57,811 nt of DNA, from assembly GCA_023701245.1 (NCBI GenBank), contig JAMPXK010000011.1, positions 1 to 57,811 on the forward strand. Reading direction: 5' to 3'. This document shows positions 50,004-57,811 of the stretch, piece after piece (within the stretch, counting starts at the first letter, position 1; the number at the start of each line of letters is the position of its first letter). The translations under genes were made by a program, and so were the position numbers. The DNA comes from Elusimicrobiales bacterium. Its GTDB lineage: Bacteria; Elusimicrobiota; Elusimicrobia; Elusimicrobiales; UBA9959. Below the pieces are notes generated by a model that did no database searches, was not told where the DNA came from, and saw nothing but the letters and a program-made list of their open reading frames with translations.

Positions 50004-52569
50004 ACTTCACCATGTCCCGCCAGTTGGGGCCGGTCTTGAGCTCGGCCAGCAGCGGCACGGAAAGCGCGTAAGCCGCCTCCATCTCCGTCTTTATCAAGCG
50101 GGCGGCCTCGGGCAGCTTTCCCTCGCGCACCTCGAACACCAGTTCGTCGTGCACCTGCAGCAGCATGAAAACGTCGCCGGAACCGCGCAGGGCCGGGAAC
50201 AGCCGCGCCATGGCCAGCTTGATGATCTCGGCGGAGCCGCCCTGCACCGGCGTATTGATGGCGGCGCGTTCCGCGAAGCCGCGCAGGTGCGGATTGCCGG
50301 CCGTCAGCTCCGGCAGGAGGCGGCGGCGGCCTGTAAAGGTGGTCACCAGGCCGGTCCGCTTGGCCTCGGCCACGGTGCGCTCGCTCCAAGCCTTTACGCC
50401 GGGGCAGGCTTCGAAATAGTGTTTTATGTAATTGGAGGCCTCGGCGCGGCTGATGCCCAGGTCCTGCGAGAGGCCCTGCGCGGTCTTGCCGTACACGATG
50501 CCGAAGTTGATGGCCTTGGCCGCCCGCCGCATCTCCGGGGTGACCAGCGCAGGCGCGCTGTGGAAGATCTCGGAGGCGGTGCGCAGGTGGATGTCCTCGC
50601 CGTTGCGGAAGGCCTCGGTAAAGCCCTTGTCCCCGGACAGGTGCGCCAGCACCCGCAGGTCTATCTGCGAATAGTCGGCGCTAAGCAGCGTAAAGCCTTC
50701 CCTGGCCACAAAGCATTTGCGCACCAGCAGGCCGGATTCGGAGCGTATCGGGATGTTCTGCAGGTTGGGTTTGGAGCTGGAGAAACGGCCGGTGGCCGTG
50801 CCCAGCTGGTCGAAAGTGGTGTGCAGACGTCCGTCGGGCCCGGCCGCGGCCAGCAGGTTGTCCACAAAGGAGGATTTGAGTTTGGAGACCTCACGGTATT
50901 CCAGCAGCAGAGGCACCACCGGGTGCGCGGCCTTCAGGTACTGCAAGGCCTCTTCGCCCGTGGAGTAGCCGCCGTCCTTGTTCTTGAACTGCTTCTTCTG
51001 CGCCTCGCCCAGGCCCAGGTTGAGCTTCTCGTAAAGCATGAAGCCCACCTGCTTGGGAGAATTCAGGTTGACCTCCATGCCGGCCAGGCGCTCGGCCTCG
51101 GCCTGGAGTTCGGCCATTTTCTTTTCGAACCGGGCGGAGAGCTCGCCCAGCAGCCGGGTGTCTACCGCGGTGCCGCAGCGTTCCATGGCGTACACGGCCG
51201 GCAGCAGCGGCAGCTCCAGGTCCCGGTAGACGCTGCCCATGCCGGCCGCGTCCAGCTCGCCTTCCAGCTTTTCAAGCAGGGCGGGCAGCCCGGCGCAGGC
51301 CTGCAGCTTTTCTTCGGGAGAATCCGGCATCTGTATGGGCAGACCTAGCCGCTCGAAAACCAGCTGGGGCAGGGTCACGCCCCGGGAACCGCCGGCCAGC
51401 AGGGCCGCGGCCGCCTCCGCGTCGCCGAAATTCTCCGGCACAAAGCCCGGCGGCAGGTCCAGCAGGCGCAGCACGGACTTAAGGCCGAAGACGGCCTTGT
51501 GGATTTTCCTGTCCTGCAGCAGCGCGGCGGCCGCCCTGGCGTCCTCCGGCCTTAACAGGCCCGGGCTCAGCACGCAGACCCCCGCGGCGCCGCCTATGGC
51601 CAGCCCGTCGGCGAAAGCCGCAAAGGCCAGCTCCTTCTGCCCGGCGCCCAGCACTTCGGCCGCCTCTTTGAGCGGCGGCAGCTCGACCGGCTTCTGCTCA
51701 GCCGGCGCGGAGCCGGCGAGGGTCAGCAGGTCCTTGAATTCCAGCCGCCGGGCCATCTCTTCCAGCTCGGGACCGCCGGGCACGGCCGGCTTGAAAATGT
51801 CCAGGCCCTCTTCTATCGGGGCGTCGGCCTCCAGCGTGACCAGGCGGCGCGACAGCCTGGCGTTCTCCATGTCCTTGGCCACCTTGGCCAGCAGTTTATC
51901 TTTGGCGGCCAAGTCCTGGTCCATGGCGGCGGCCAGGATCTTTTCCAGCGGGCCGTAGGTCTGCACCAGCTTGGCGGCGCTCTTGGCGCCTATGCCTGCC
52001 ACGCCGGGCACGTTATCGGAAGCGTCGCCCACCAGTGCGAAATAGTCCGGCAGCAGCGAAGGAGGCAGACCGTATTTCTTCTCCACGGCCTCGGGGCCGG
52101 AGAACTCCGGGGAGGCGCCGTCCCACATCTTCACCCGCTCGCCCACCAGCTGGGCGGCGTCTTTGTCGCCCGAAATTATCACCGCTTCCATGCCGGCCTT
52201 TTCGGCGCGGCGGGCCAGCGTGGCTATGATGTCGTCGGCCTCGTAGCCCTTCAGGTAGACGCCTTTCAGCCCCAGCGCCTTCACCAGCTCGCGCGCGGTA
52301 TTGAGCTGCGAGACCAGGGCGTCCTCGACAGGCGGGCGGTTGGCCTTATACTCCCCGTAAAGCTCGTCGCGGAAAGTGCCGCCCTTGGAATCGAAACAGA
52401 CGGCGAAATACTCCGGCCGCCGCTCCCGCAGGATCTTGAGCAGCACCCGCGTGAACCCGAACAGCGCGCCCACCTCCTCGCCCCTGGAGTTGGTGAACTT
52501 GGGCAGGGCGTGGTAGCTCCTGTGCAGGAAAGCGTGAGCGTCTATTATGAAAACGCGCTTCGGGTTCAT
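49993..52569 (-). CDS. polA: DNA polymerase I, proofreading domain inactive
   Basis: Pol I (858 aa) fills gaps and removes RNA primers. The 5'-3' exonuclease (about 1-290) has FIIDAHAFLHRSYHA, VCFDSKGGTFRDELYGEYKANR, GYEADDIIATLA and GDASDNVPGVAGIG. The middle domain (about 300-480) lacks the DxE catalytic residues: LAFAAFADGLAI stands where FDTETDSL is expected. The polymerase domain (about 490-858) has motif A SADYSQIDLRVLAH and motif C LLQVHDELVFE. It follows trxA and overlaps the rhomboid gene. No clear Shine-Dalgarno sequence is seen. Confidence 0.95.
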   Translation of the reverse strand: MNPKRVFIIDAHAFLHRSYHALPKFTNSRGEEVGALFGFTRVLLKILRERRPEYFAVCFDSKGGTFRDELYGEYKANRPPVEDALVSQLNTARELVKALGLKGVYLKGYEADDIIATLARRAEKAGMEAVIISGDKDAAQLVGERVKMWDGASPEFSGPEAVEKKYGLPPSLLPDYFALVGDASDNVPGVAGIGAKSAAKLVQTYGPLEKILAAAMDQDLAAKDKLLAKVAKDMENARLSRRLVTLEADAPIEEGLDIFKPAVPGGPELEEMARRLEFKDLLTLAGSAPAEQKPVELPPLKEAAEVLGAGQKELAFAAFADGLAIGGAAGVCVLSPGLLRPEDARAAAALLQDRKIHKAVFGLKSVLRLLDLPPGFVPENFGDAEAAAALLAGGSRGVTLPQLVFERLGLPIQMPDSPEEKLQACAGLPALLEKLEGELDAAGMGSVYRDLELPLLPAVYAMERCGTAVDTRLLGELSARFEKKMAELQAEAERLAGMEVNLNSPKQVGFMLYEKLNLGLGEAQKKQFKNKDGGYSTGEEALQYLKAAHPVVPLLLEYREVSKLKSSFVDNLLAAAGPDGRLHTTFDQLGTATGRFSSSKPNLQNIPIRSESGLLVRKCFVAREGFTLLSADYSQIDLRVLAHLSGDKGFTEAFRNGEDIHLRTASEIFHSAPALVTPEMRRAAKAINFGIVYGKTAQGLSQDLGISRAEASNYIKHYFEACPGVKAWSERTVAEAKRTGLVTTFTGRRRLLPELTAGNPHLRGFAERAAINTPVQGGSAEIIKLAMARLFPALRGSGDVFMLLQVHDELVFEVREGKLPEAARLIKTEMEAAYALSVPLLAELKTGPNWRDMVKYAP

Positions 52570-52592
52570 TTTTTAGGGATTAGGAAGGCGAG

Positions 52593-52624
52593 AAAACGGC
52601 CCGCCGCGGTCTCCCGCGGCGGGC
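52593..52624 (-). terminator. Terminator of trxA
   Basis: A perfect 11-bp GC stem (52599-52609 with 52614-52624) with a TCTC/GAGA loop lies 9 nt after the trxA stop. The T-tract on the minus strand is short (four T), so some read-through into polA is likely. Confidence 0.65.
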
Positions 52625-52632
52625 GCGGCGGC

Positions 52633-52959
52633 TTAAGCTACCAGTTCGTCCAGGTGCTTCTTCAGCTCTTCCTTGGGCTGGAGACCCACCAGTTCGTGCG
52701 CCAGTTTGCCGCCCTTGAACAGCAGGATGGTGGGGATGGCGGAAATGCGGTAGTTGGAGGCGGTGTCCTGGTTCTCGTCGGTATTGAGCTTGCACACCTT
52801 CACCTTGCCGGCGTATTCCTTGGCCAGTTCCTCTATCACCGGGCCGATCATGCGGCAGGGGCCGCACCAGGGGGCCCAGAAATCCACCAGCACGGGGATC
52901 GGGCTCTTTATGACCTCGGCCTCGAAATTAGCGTCAGTAACCTGCAGTTCGTTTGACAT
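52633..52959 (-). CDS. trxA: Thioredoxin
   Basis: This 108-aa thioredoxin has the active site [11 protein letters not shown], the cis-proline loop [12 protein letters not shown] and the buried KLNTDEN. The ATG at 52959 is chosen because GAGG lies 6 nt upstream and MSNELQVTD is a typical N-terminus; the longer frame from 53010 covers the promoter region. It reduces protein disulfides in the cytoplasm. Confidence 0.96.
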   Translation of the reverse strand: MSNELQVTDANFEAEVIKSPIPVLVDFWAPWCGPCRMIGPVIEELAKEYAGKVKVCKLNTDENQDTASNYRISAIPTILLFKGGKLAHELVGLQPKEELKKHLDELVA

Positions 52960-53009
52960 AGTTTGCCTCGCTTGTTGATCTATCCTGAAATCGGTAACCG
53001 CCCAAGTCA

Positions 53010-53038
53010 ATGGTATAAGACTTACTTTTTCTTGTCAA
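53010..53038 (-). promoter_or_regulatory. Promoter of trxA
   Basis: Minus-strand TTGACA (53038-53033), inside the last codons of the receiver gene, and TACCAT (53015-53010) are 17 nt apart. The leader (about 44 nt) starts with GGTTACCGATTTCAGG, which resembles part of the operon I leader. Confidence 0.5.
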
Positions 53039-53405
53039 TGAGATAGCGCAGCTCTTTCCAGAGCTCCTCTATGTCTATCGGCTTGGAGAAAAAAGCCCCC
53101 GCGCCGGCCAGCATGGCCTCGGAGCGGTCGGCCGGTTCGGTATACTTGGCCGAAATGAAGATGACCGGCACTTTCTTAAGCCGGGCGGATTCGCGGATGA
53201 CCCGCAGGAACTCCACGCCGTGCATGTCGGGCAGCTGGATGTCGAGGATGATGAGCGAAGGCACTTCCTCGGCCAGGGCGTCCAGCGCCTCGCGGGCGCT
53301 CTTGGCCACCGTAACGCGCGCCTCCGCGCTCTTGAGTTTCAGGCCGTCCTCCAGCGTTTCTATGAAGTTCTTGTCGTCGTCCACTATCAGTATGGTCATG
53401 GGCAT
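53022..53405 (-). CDS. Single-domain response regulator (receiver)
   Basis: This 127-aa CheY-like protein has only a receiver domain: acidic pocket VDDDKNF, phospho-acceptor Asp in LIILDIQLPD, the Thr/Ser position in FISAKY and Lys in FFSKPIDIEEL. No output domain is present, so it works by protein contact. No kinase gene is nearby. It starts 3 nt after the phosphoesterase stop without a good ribosome-binding site; an ATG 6 nt inside is possible. Confidence 0.93.
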   Translation of the reverse strand: MPMTILIVDDDKNFIETLEDGLKLKSAEARVTVAKSAREALDALAEEVPSLIILDIQLPDMHGVEFLRVIRESARLKKVPVIFISAKYTEPADRSEAMLAGAGAFFSKPIDIEELWKELRYLIDKKK

Positions 53406-53408
53406 AGT

Positions 53409-54143
53409 TTAGAATCCGAAACTGAGCCTGTCGGCCAGCATGGCCGGCATCTTAAGGTCGGCCATCCGCTTCTGCGTCGCTCCCACGTCGTAGAAGACCT
53501 TGTAATGGTCGAACAGCTTCCTGCCGGTATCGTAGATGCCGCAGGAAGCCCTGGGGTCCCCGTCGCGCGGCTGCCCCACGGAACCGGGGTTGAGCATCAC
53601 CCGGCCGGCCGGCAGCGCCACCCTGTCCATCGAGCGCATGAAGTCCGCGGTAGGCACCCCGCCGGCGCTCTCCCTGAAATAAATAGGCATGTGGCTGTGG
53701 CCTATGAAGCAGGGCGAAACCTCGAAAACCCTGGTATTGTCGTAGAACTGGCTTTCGCTCAGGAGGTATTCGGTCAGCGGCTTGCGCGGCGAACCGTGCA
53801 CCACCGTAAAATCCTCTTTAACCGCCTTCTCCGGCAGGCGCGCCAGGAAATCCAGGGCCTGGCCGGTCAGCTGGTTGCGGGCGAAGTCTATGGCCCAGCT
53901 GGCGTTGGGGTTGAACCACCGCATCTCCAGGCGCCCCACCAGGGCGGCGTCGTGGTTGCCCATTACCGCCGTGAGGGACTTCAGTTCCCGCAGCGTCTCG
54001 GCGCATTCCAGCGGCTGGGGCCCGTAGCCCACGATGTCGCCGCAGCAGATGAAATTCTCCACGTCGTTCTTCCGGTAAAACTCCAGCACGGCCTTGAGGG
54101 CTTCGTAATTGCCGTGCACGTCCGAAAAAACGCCGTATCTCAC
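53409..54143 (-). CDS. Calcineurin-like metallophosphoesterase
   Basis: This 244-aa protein has the five metal-binding motifs: FSDVHGN, GDIVGYGP, GNHD, VVHGSP and GHSH. VMLNPGSVGQPRDGDPRAS is characteristic of the MJ0936/YfcE-like group of small phosphodiesterases or phosphatases. The substrate is unknown. The start codon is GTG, 1 nt after the smc stop, so it is translationally coupled to smc. Confidence 0.9.
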   Translation of the reverse strand: MRYGVFSDVHGNYEALKAVLEFYRKNDVENFICCGDIVGYGPQPLECAETLRELKSLTAVMGNHDAALVGRLEMRWFNPNASWAIDFARNQLTGQALDFLARLPEKAVKEDFTVVHGSPRKPLTEYLLSESQFYDNTRVFEVSPCFIGHSHMPIYFRESAGGVPTADFMRSMDRVALPAGRVMLNPGSVGQPRDGDPRASCGIYDTGRKLFDHYKVFYDVGATQKRMADLKMPAMLADRLSFGF

Positions 54144-54144
54144 T

Positions 54145-57100
54145 TTACACGATCCCCGCCGGCTGCGGCGCGTTGTTGACCATGTTGGCGGCCCGCTTGA
54201 GGTCCACCGAGATAAGCTTGGAGACGCCCAGCTCTTCCATGGTGACGCCGTACAGGGTGTCGGCGGCCTCCATGGTGCGCTTGTTGTGCGTGATCACTAT
54301 GAACTGCGTGGTGCCGGAGAACTCCCGGATCAGGCGCACGAAGCGCTCCACGTTGGCCTCGTCCAGCGGGGCGTCGGCCTCGTCCATGATGCAGAACGGG
54401 GACGGGTTCACGCGGAAGAAGCTGAACAGCAGGGCCAGGGCGGTCAGGGCCTTTTCGCCGCCGGACAGCTGGGAAATGCTCACCAGCTTCTTGCCGGGCG
54501 GGTGGGCCATGATCTCCACGCCGGTCTCCAGCAGGTTGTCGGGCATGGTCAGGATGAGGTCAGCCTCGCCGCCGTTGAACAGCAGGGAGTAGATCTCCTT
54601 GAAGTAGCCGCGCACCTTGTCGTAGGTGAGCTTGAAGTTCTCCCGGGTGGTGTCGTTGATCTTGTTGATGGCCGCGCGCAGGTCCGCCTTGGCGCGGTTG
54701 AGGTCTTCCACCTGGGAGTTCATGAAGTTGTAGCGGGCGGTCAGGGCCTCGTATTCTTCGGGGGCGGTCATATTGACGGCGCCCATGCCCTCCACGCGCT
54801 TGCGCAGGAACTTCACGCGCTCGTGGTCCGTCTCCACCTCGCCGTATTTGGCCTTGGCCTCCTCGGCGGTGATGTTGAACTCGTCGGTCATGCGGCGGGC
54901 CGTCTCTTCCGCGCGGGCGGCCAGGGTGGCCATCTCGGTCTCTATCTGGTAGCAGATCTTCTCGTTCTCGGTGGAGAGGGCGCGGCTGTCGGCCAGATTG
55001 GAATTGATGCGCGAAAGGCCGCCGCGCAGTTCGTTCAGTTCGTCCTCCATCTGGCGGTCTATCATTTCCTTCTCGGCCAGGTCGTGCATCAGCTCCAGGC
55101 GGCGGGTTTCCGCCATGGAAATGTCCTCGTTAAGGCGGGCCTCCCTGGCGGCCAGCTCTTCGCGGCGCCCGGCGAAATGGGATTTCTCCTCGTTAAGAGC
55201 GGCCAGGTCGCCTTCGGCCCGGGCCAGTTCGCCTTTGAGGGCCTCTATGGTCTGGCGGAAATTGTCCAGGTTGGCCTTGGCCTTGCCCAGCTCTTCCTTG
55301 CGGTGCGCGAAATCCTGGTGCAGGGCGTCCTTGCGGGCGGCCACGGCGGCCTGTTCGGCCTTCTTGGCCTCGGACTCGGCGCGGGCGGCGGTCAGCTGCT
55401 CGTTAAGCGCGGCCAGGGCGGCCTCGGCCTGGGTAAGCGCCGCCTCGTTGCGGGCGCTTTCGGCCTGGGCCAGGGCCAGGTTCTCGCGGCGCACGCGCAG
55501 GTCGTCGTCGGCGCCGGCCAGCTCGGTCTCGTTCTTGTGGAAATCTATGTTGAGCGCGGAGCCCTTCTCTTCGGCCGCGGCGGCGGCTGCTTTGGCGGCC
55601 TCCAGCTGGGGCAGCAGACCGGCCTTCTCGCCTTCCAGGGCCGCGTTCTCCTCGTCCAGCTTCTTTATCTGCGCTTTCAAGTCCCCCTCTTCCTCCCAGT
55701 AGGGCTCGTTGGAGACCACTTCGTCCACGCCGCCGGTCACCCAGAAGGGGCCGTGCACGGAACTGCCGGAGGCGTAAACCCCGGACAGGAGCCCGGTCAC
55801 CAGCGGCAGGTACTGCGGTTCGCAGGAGATCTTTTCCAGGATGCGCTGCGCGCCGGGCGCGGCCCAGCCTTCCTGCGCGGCGGCAGCGGCCGGGGCCTTC
55901 TCCAGTATCAGCAGGCGGCAGCGGCCCTTGCCTATGTGGTGCAGGTACTCTATGGCTTCCTGGGCGGAGGCGGCGGTATCGCAGACCACGGAATCCAGGA
56001 AGCGGCCCAGCGCGTCGTCCACGGCCACGCGGTCCTCCTTGCGGATGGACAGCAGGTGGCGCAGGGTGCCTTTCACGCCGGCTATGCCGGAGTTCAGCAC
56101 GCCGTTTATGCCTACCCAGTAAGTGTCGTGCTCGCCCTGCGAGAGGATGGCTTCCAGGCGGCTCTGGTCCCAGGCCTTGTCTTCGCGGAGCTTGGCCTGG
56201 CGGGCGTCTATTTCCGTAAGGCGGGCGGCCAGGGTCTGCGCCTGCGCGGCGGCCGCGGCGGCTTTTTCCTTTTCTCCGGCCAGCTCGGCGCCCAGCGCGC
56301 CGGCGCGGGCCCGGAACTCGGCCAGGCGGGCCTCTATGGCGGCCACGGCGGCGTTAAGATCGGTTATGTCCTTCTCCAGGCCGGTGCGCGCTTCCTTGAA
56401 ATGGCCTATGTCCGACCCGGTGCGGGCCAGGCTGTTGGAGACTTCCACTTCCCGGGAGTAGGCGGCGTTCATCTCGCGGGCCACGCCGTCGGCGGCTTCG
56501 TCGGCGGAGCGCATGTCGGCTTCCACGCCGGCGAGGGCCGCGGCGGCCGCGTCCTGGGCGGCCTGCAGGGCGGGCATGCCGCCTTCGTCGGAGGACAGGC
56601 GGGCGCGCAGCTCCGCTATGCGGGGTTCGGTGCGGGCGAATTTTTCGGCGTTGAGGCGTTCGGAGCGGTCCAGCGATTCGCGCTGGCTGCCTATCTCCAC
56701 CAGCATCTCCCGGCCGGAAACTATGCGGCCTTCCGCCTGGTTCTTGTCTATCTTGACGGCGGTGGCGGCTTCCTTGAGCACGCGGTGCTCTTCGGCTTTC
56801 TGCGTGAGCGTCAGGTTGAGGGCCGCGGCTTCGCCTTCCAGGCCGGTTATGGCCACGGCTATCTCCGCCAGCTCCTTCTTCACCGGCTCCAGGCGCGCGG
56901 CGGCTTCGGCCCGCTTGGAATTAAAAGCCTCGCCTTCCCGGACCAGCAGGGAGATCTCGGCCCCGACCAGTTCTTCCTTGTACTTGGCCTGCAGGCGGGC
57001 CTTCTTGGCCTCGTTATCCAGTTTCCGGATCTGCTCGTTGAGCAGTACCATGCTGTCGGCCAGGCGGTTCAGGTCCGCGTCCACTTTCTCCAGCTTGCGG

Positions 57101-57633
57101 CCGGCTTCCTCGCGCTTGGCCTTGTACTTGGAGACGCCCGCGGCCTCTTCGAAGAGCTCGCGGCGCTGTTCGGCGGTAGTGCTCAGCACGTGCTCCACTT
57201 CACCCTGGTCTATGATGGCGTAGCCGTCGGTGCCTATGCCGGTGTCCAGGAACATCTCGCGGATGTCCTTGAGGCGGCACTGCACTTTGTTGATGAAATA
57301 TTCGCTTTCTTCGGAGCGGTAGATCTTGCGGGTGACGGTCACTTCGCTGAAGTCCAGCGGCAGCTTGCGGCTTTCGTTGTCGAAGGTCATGGCCACTTCG
57401 CCCATGTTGAGGGCCTGGCGCTTGGTGGTGCCGGCAAAGATCACGTCCATCATGGACGGCATGCGCAGGGACTTCCAGCTCATTTCGCCTATGCACCACT
57501 TTATGGAGTCCACCACGTTGGACTTGCCGCAGCCGTTGGGGCCCACGATGCAGGTGATGCCCGGCTTAAGGGGCAGCTTCACCTTGTTGGCAAAAGATTT
57601 AAAACCGTAAATTTCCAGCGCTTTAAGATACAT
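54145..57633 (-). CDS. smc: Chromosome segregation protein SMC
   Basis: SMC (1162 aa) is the ATPase of the bacterial condensin. The N-terminal head has Walker A GPNGCGKSN. Two long Ala/Glu-rich coiled coils (about 170-500 and 660-1000) flank a hinge (about 510-650; HDTYWVGINGVLNSGIAGV, VVSNEPYWEEEGDL). The C-terminal head has the ABC signature SQLSGGEKALTALALLFSFF and Walker B FCIMDEADAPLDEANVERF. AGGGGA lies 6 nt before the ATG. scpA and scpB are not in the window. It leads the minus-strand run towards trxA. Confidence 0.96.
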   Translation of the reverse strand: MYLKALEIYGFKSFANKVKLPLKPGITCIVGPNGCGKSNVVDSIKWCIGEMSWKSLRMPSMMDVIFAGTTKRQALNMGEVAMTFDNESRKLPLDFSEVTVTRKIYRSEESEYFINKVQCRLKDIREMFLDTGIGTDGYAIIDQGEVEHVLSTTAEQRRELFEEAAGVSKYKAKREEAGRKLEKVDADLNRLADSMVLLNEQIRKLDNEAKKARLQAKYKEELVGAEISLLVREGEAFNSKRAEAAARLEPVKKELAEIAVAITGLEGEAAALNLTLTQKAEEHRVLKEAATAVKIDKNQAEGRIVSGREMLVEIGSQRESLDRSERLNAEKFARTEPRIAELRARLSSDEGGMPALQAAQDAAAAALAGVEADMRSADEAADGVAREMNAAYSREVEVSNSLARTGSDIGHFKEARTGLEKDITDLNAAVAAIEARLAEFRARAGALGAELAGEKEKAAAAAAQAQTLAARLTEIDARQAKLREDKAWDQSRLEAILSQGEHDTYWVGINGVLNSGIAGVKGTLRHLLSIRKEDRVAVDDALGRFLDSVVCDTAASAQEAIEYLHHIGKGRCRLLILEKAPAAAAAQEGWAAPGAQRILEKISCEPQYLPLVTGLLSGVYASGSSVHGPFWVTGGVDEVVSNEPYWEEEGDLKAQIKKLDEENAALEGEKAGLLPQLEAAKAAAAAAEEKGSALNIDFHKNETELAGADDDLRVRRENLALAQAESARNEAALTQAEAALAALNEQLTAARAESEAKKAEQAAVAARKDALHQDFAHRKEELGKAKANLDNFRQTIEALKGELARAEGDLAALNEEKSHFAGRREELAAREARLNEDISMAETRRLELMHDLAEKEMIDRQMEDELNELRGGLSRINSNLADSRALSTENEKICYQIETEMATLAARAEETARRMTDEFNITAEEAKAKYGEVETDHERVKFLRKRVEGMGAVNMTAPEEYEALTARYNFMNSQVEDLNRAKADLRAAINKINDTTRENFKLTYDKVRGYFKEIYSLLFNGGEADLILTMPDNLLETGVEIMAHPPGKKLVSISQLSGGEKALTALALLFSFFRVNPSPFCIMDEADAPLDEANVERFVRLIREFSGTTQFIVITHNKRTMEAADTLYGVTMEELGVSKLISVDLKRAANMVNNAPQPAGIV

Positions 57634-57696
57634 TAGAGTCCCCTGGTGAGATGGATTGAAAATCGAGAGCCCCCGCAGGCGGGCGAACGAACCTAA

Positions 57697-57702
57697 ATTA
57701 TA
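57697..57702 (-). promoter_or_regulatory. -10 box of smc
   Basis: Minus-strand TATAAT lies about 64 nt before the smc start. A CAGACA, 4 of 6 to the -35 consensus, is 18 nt upstream, inside the loop of the adjacent terminator hairpin. Confidence 0.45.
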
Positions 57703-57709
57703 TAAATAA

Positions 57710-57737
57710 AAAGGCCCGGGTGTCTGCCCGGGCCTTT
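57710..57737. terminator. Terminator hairpin upstream of smc
   Basis: A perfect 11-bp stem (57710-57720 with 57727-57737) has a 6-nt loop. A minus-strand T-rich tail follows, and TTTGTT lies on the plus side. It probably ends a minus-strand gene beyond the window edge. Confidence 0.75.
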
Positions 57738-57741
57738 GTTC

Positions 57742-57811
57742 GGGGGTCAGGTCTTTACTTTTGACCTGTCCCCCCTCTTTTTCGCACTTGCCAGGTCAAA
57801 AGTAAAGACCT
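57742..57811. repeat. REPIN-like inverted repeat, cut by the window end
   Basis: A perfect 20-bp inverted repeat (57749-57768 with 57792-57811) has a 23-nt spacer and is preceded by a G-run (57742-57746). It runs to the last base, so the right end is missing. The layout is like that of the 45598-45690 element, but the sequence differs. Confidence 0.6.

Noticed and set aside
54109-57636. Open frame of 1175 codons antisense to smc
   Set aside because: It mirrors the smc coiled-coil codons and gives Gly/Leu/Val repeats without any known motif; smc itself has all its catalytic motifs.

Overview
The window is a compact, GC-rich chromosomal stretch from a Gram-negative (diderm) bacterium. The cell-envelope evidence is strong: LptD, Pal/CpoB/TolB, several predicted outer-membrane beta-barrels, lipoproteins and many signal peptides. 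A UbiA-type MenA and a polyprenyl diphosphate synthase point to menaquinone. The gene mix (PorV/PorQ-like barrels, giant exported proteins with carboxypeptidase-regulatory-like domains and FlgD-Ig-like C-termini, diderm housekeeping genes) resembles Elusimicrobiota or a neighbouring deep lineage. That is inference; the markers here (rho, smc, polA, ligA, prfA) could settle it. No tRNA, rRNA, CRISPR array, phage or intact insertion sequence was seen.

Layout. 1-8.1 kb: the 3' end of an alpha-oxoamine-synthase-like gene, a membrane-anchored ferritin-like protein, the operon nusB-ligA-purH on the minus strand (the purH product has lost several catalytic motifs), a slipin, and hemW followed by two unknown membrane proteins. 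8.1-29.9 kb: the most unusual region, eight minus-strand genes that are two copies of a four-gene set: a giant exported protein, a PorV/PorQ-like barrel, a 407-residue barrel of unrecognised family and a secreted FecR-domain protein. Transcription order is giant A, PorV A, barrel A, FecR A, then a palindrome that looks like both a terminator and a promoter, then FecR B, barrel B, giant B (3070 aa), PorV B. 30.1-35.8 kb: a CDF metal exporter diverging from ispB-like and menA, then pal-cpoB-tolB. 35.8-37.8 kb: a sugar-nucleotide epimerase, thymidine kinase and a lone IS5-type DUF772 protein. 37.9-38.1 kb: a palindrome-rich MITE-like element. 38.1-57.6 kb: long minus-strand housekeeping runs: smc, phosphoesterase, receiver protein, trxA, polA, rhomboid, coaE, rho, M23 peptidase, rpmE, then prfA, prmC, murA, folC, ROK kinase, lptD. 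Many of these genes overlap by 1-26 nt.

How it fits together. The housekeeping runs serve DNA replication and condensation, transcription and translation termination, and envelope building (MurA, LptD, Tol-Pal, M23 peptidase). The duplicated four-gene set is best read as an outer-membrane display or secretion module. The giant proteins would be cargo carrying a C-terminal domain with a PNPF motif and a terminal KMAIVK. The PorV-like proteins and novel barrels would be outer-membrane partners, and the FecR proteins periplasmic or surface partners. This role is inferred; no SprA, PorU or GldKLMN homologue lies in the window.

Several genes (ferritin-like, hemW, CDF, ispB-like) have a TATAAT-like box so close to the start codon that their mRNAs should be leaderless or nearly so, whereas most other genes have clear Shine-Dalgarno sequences.
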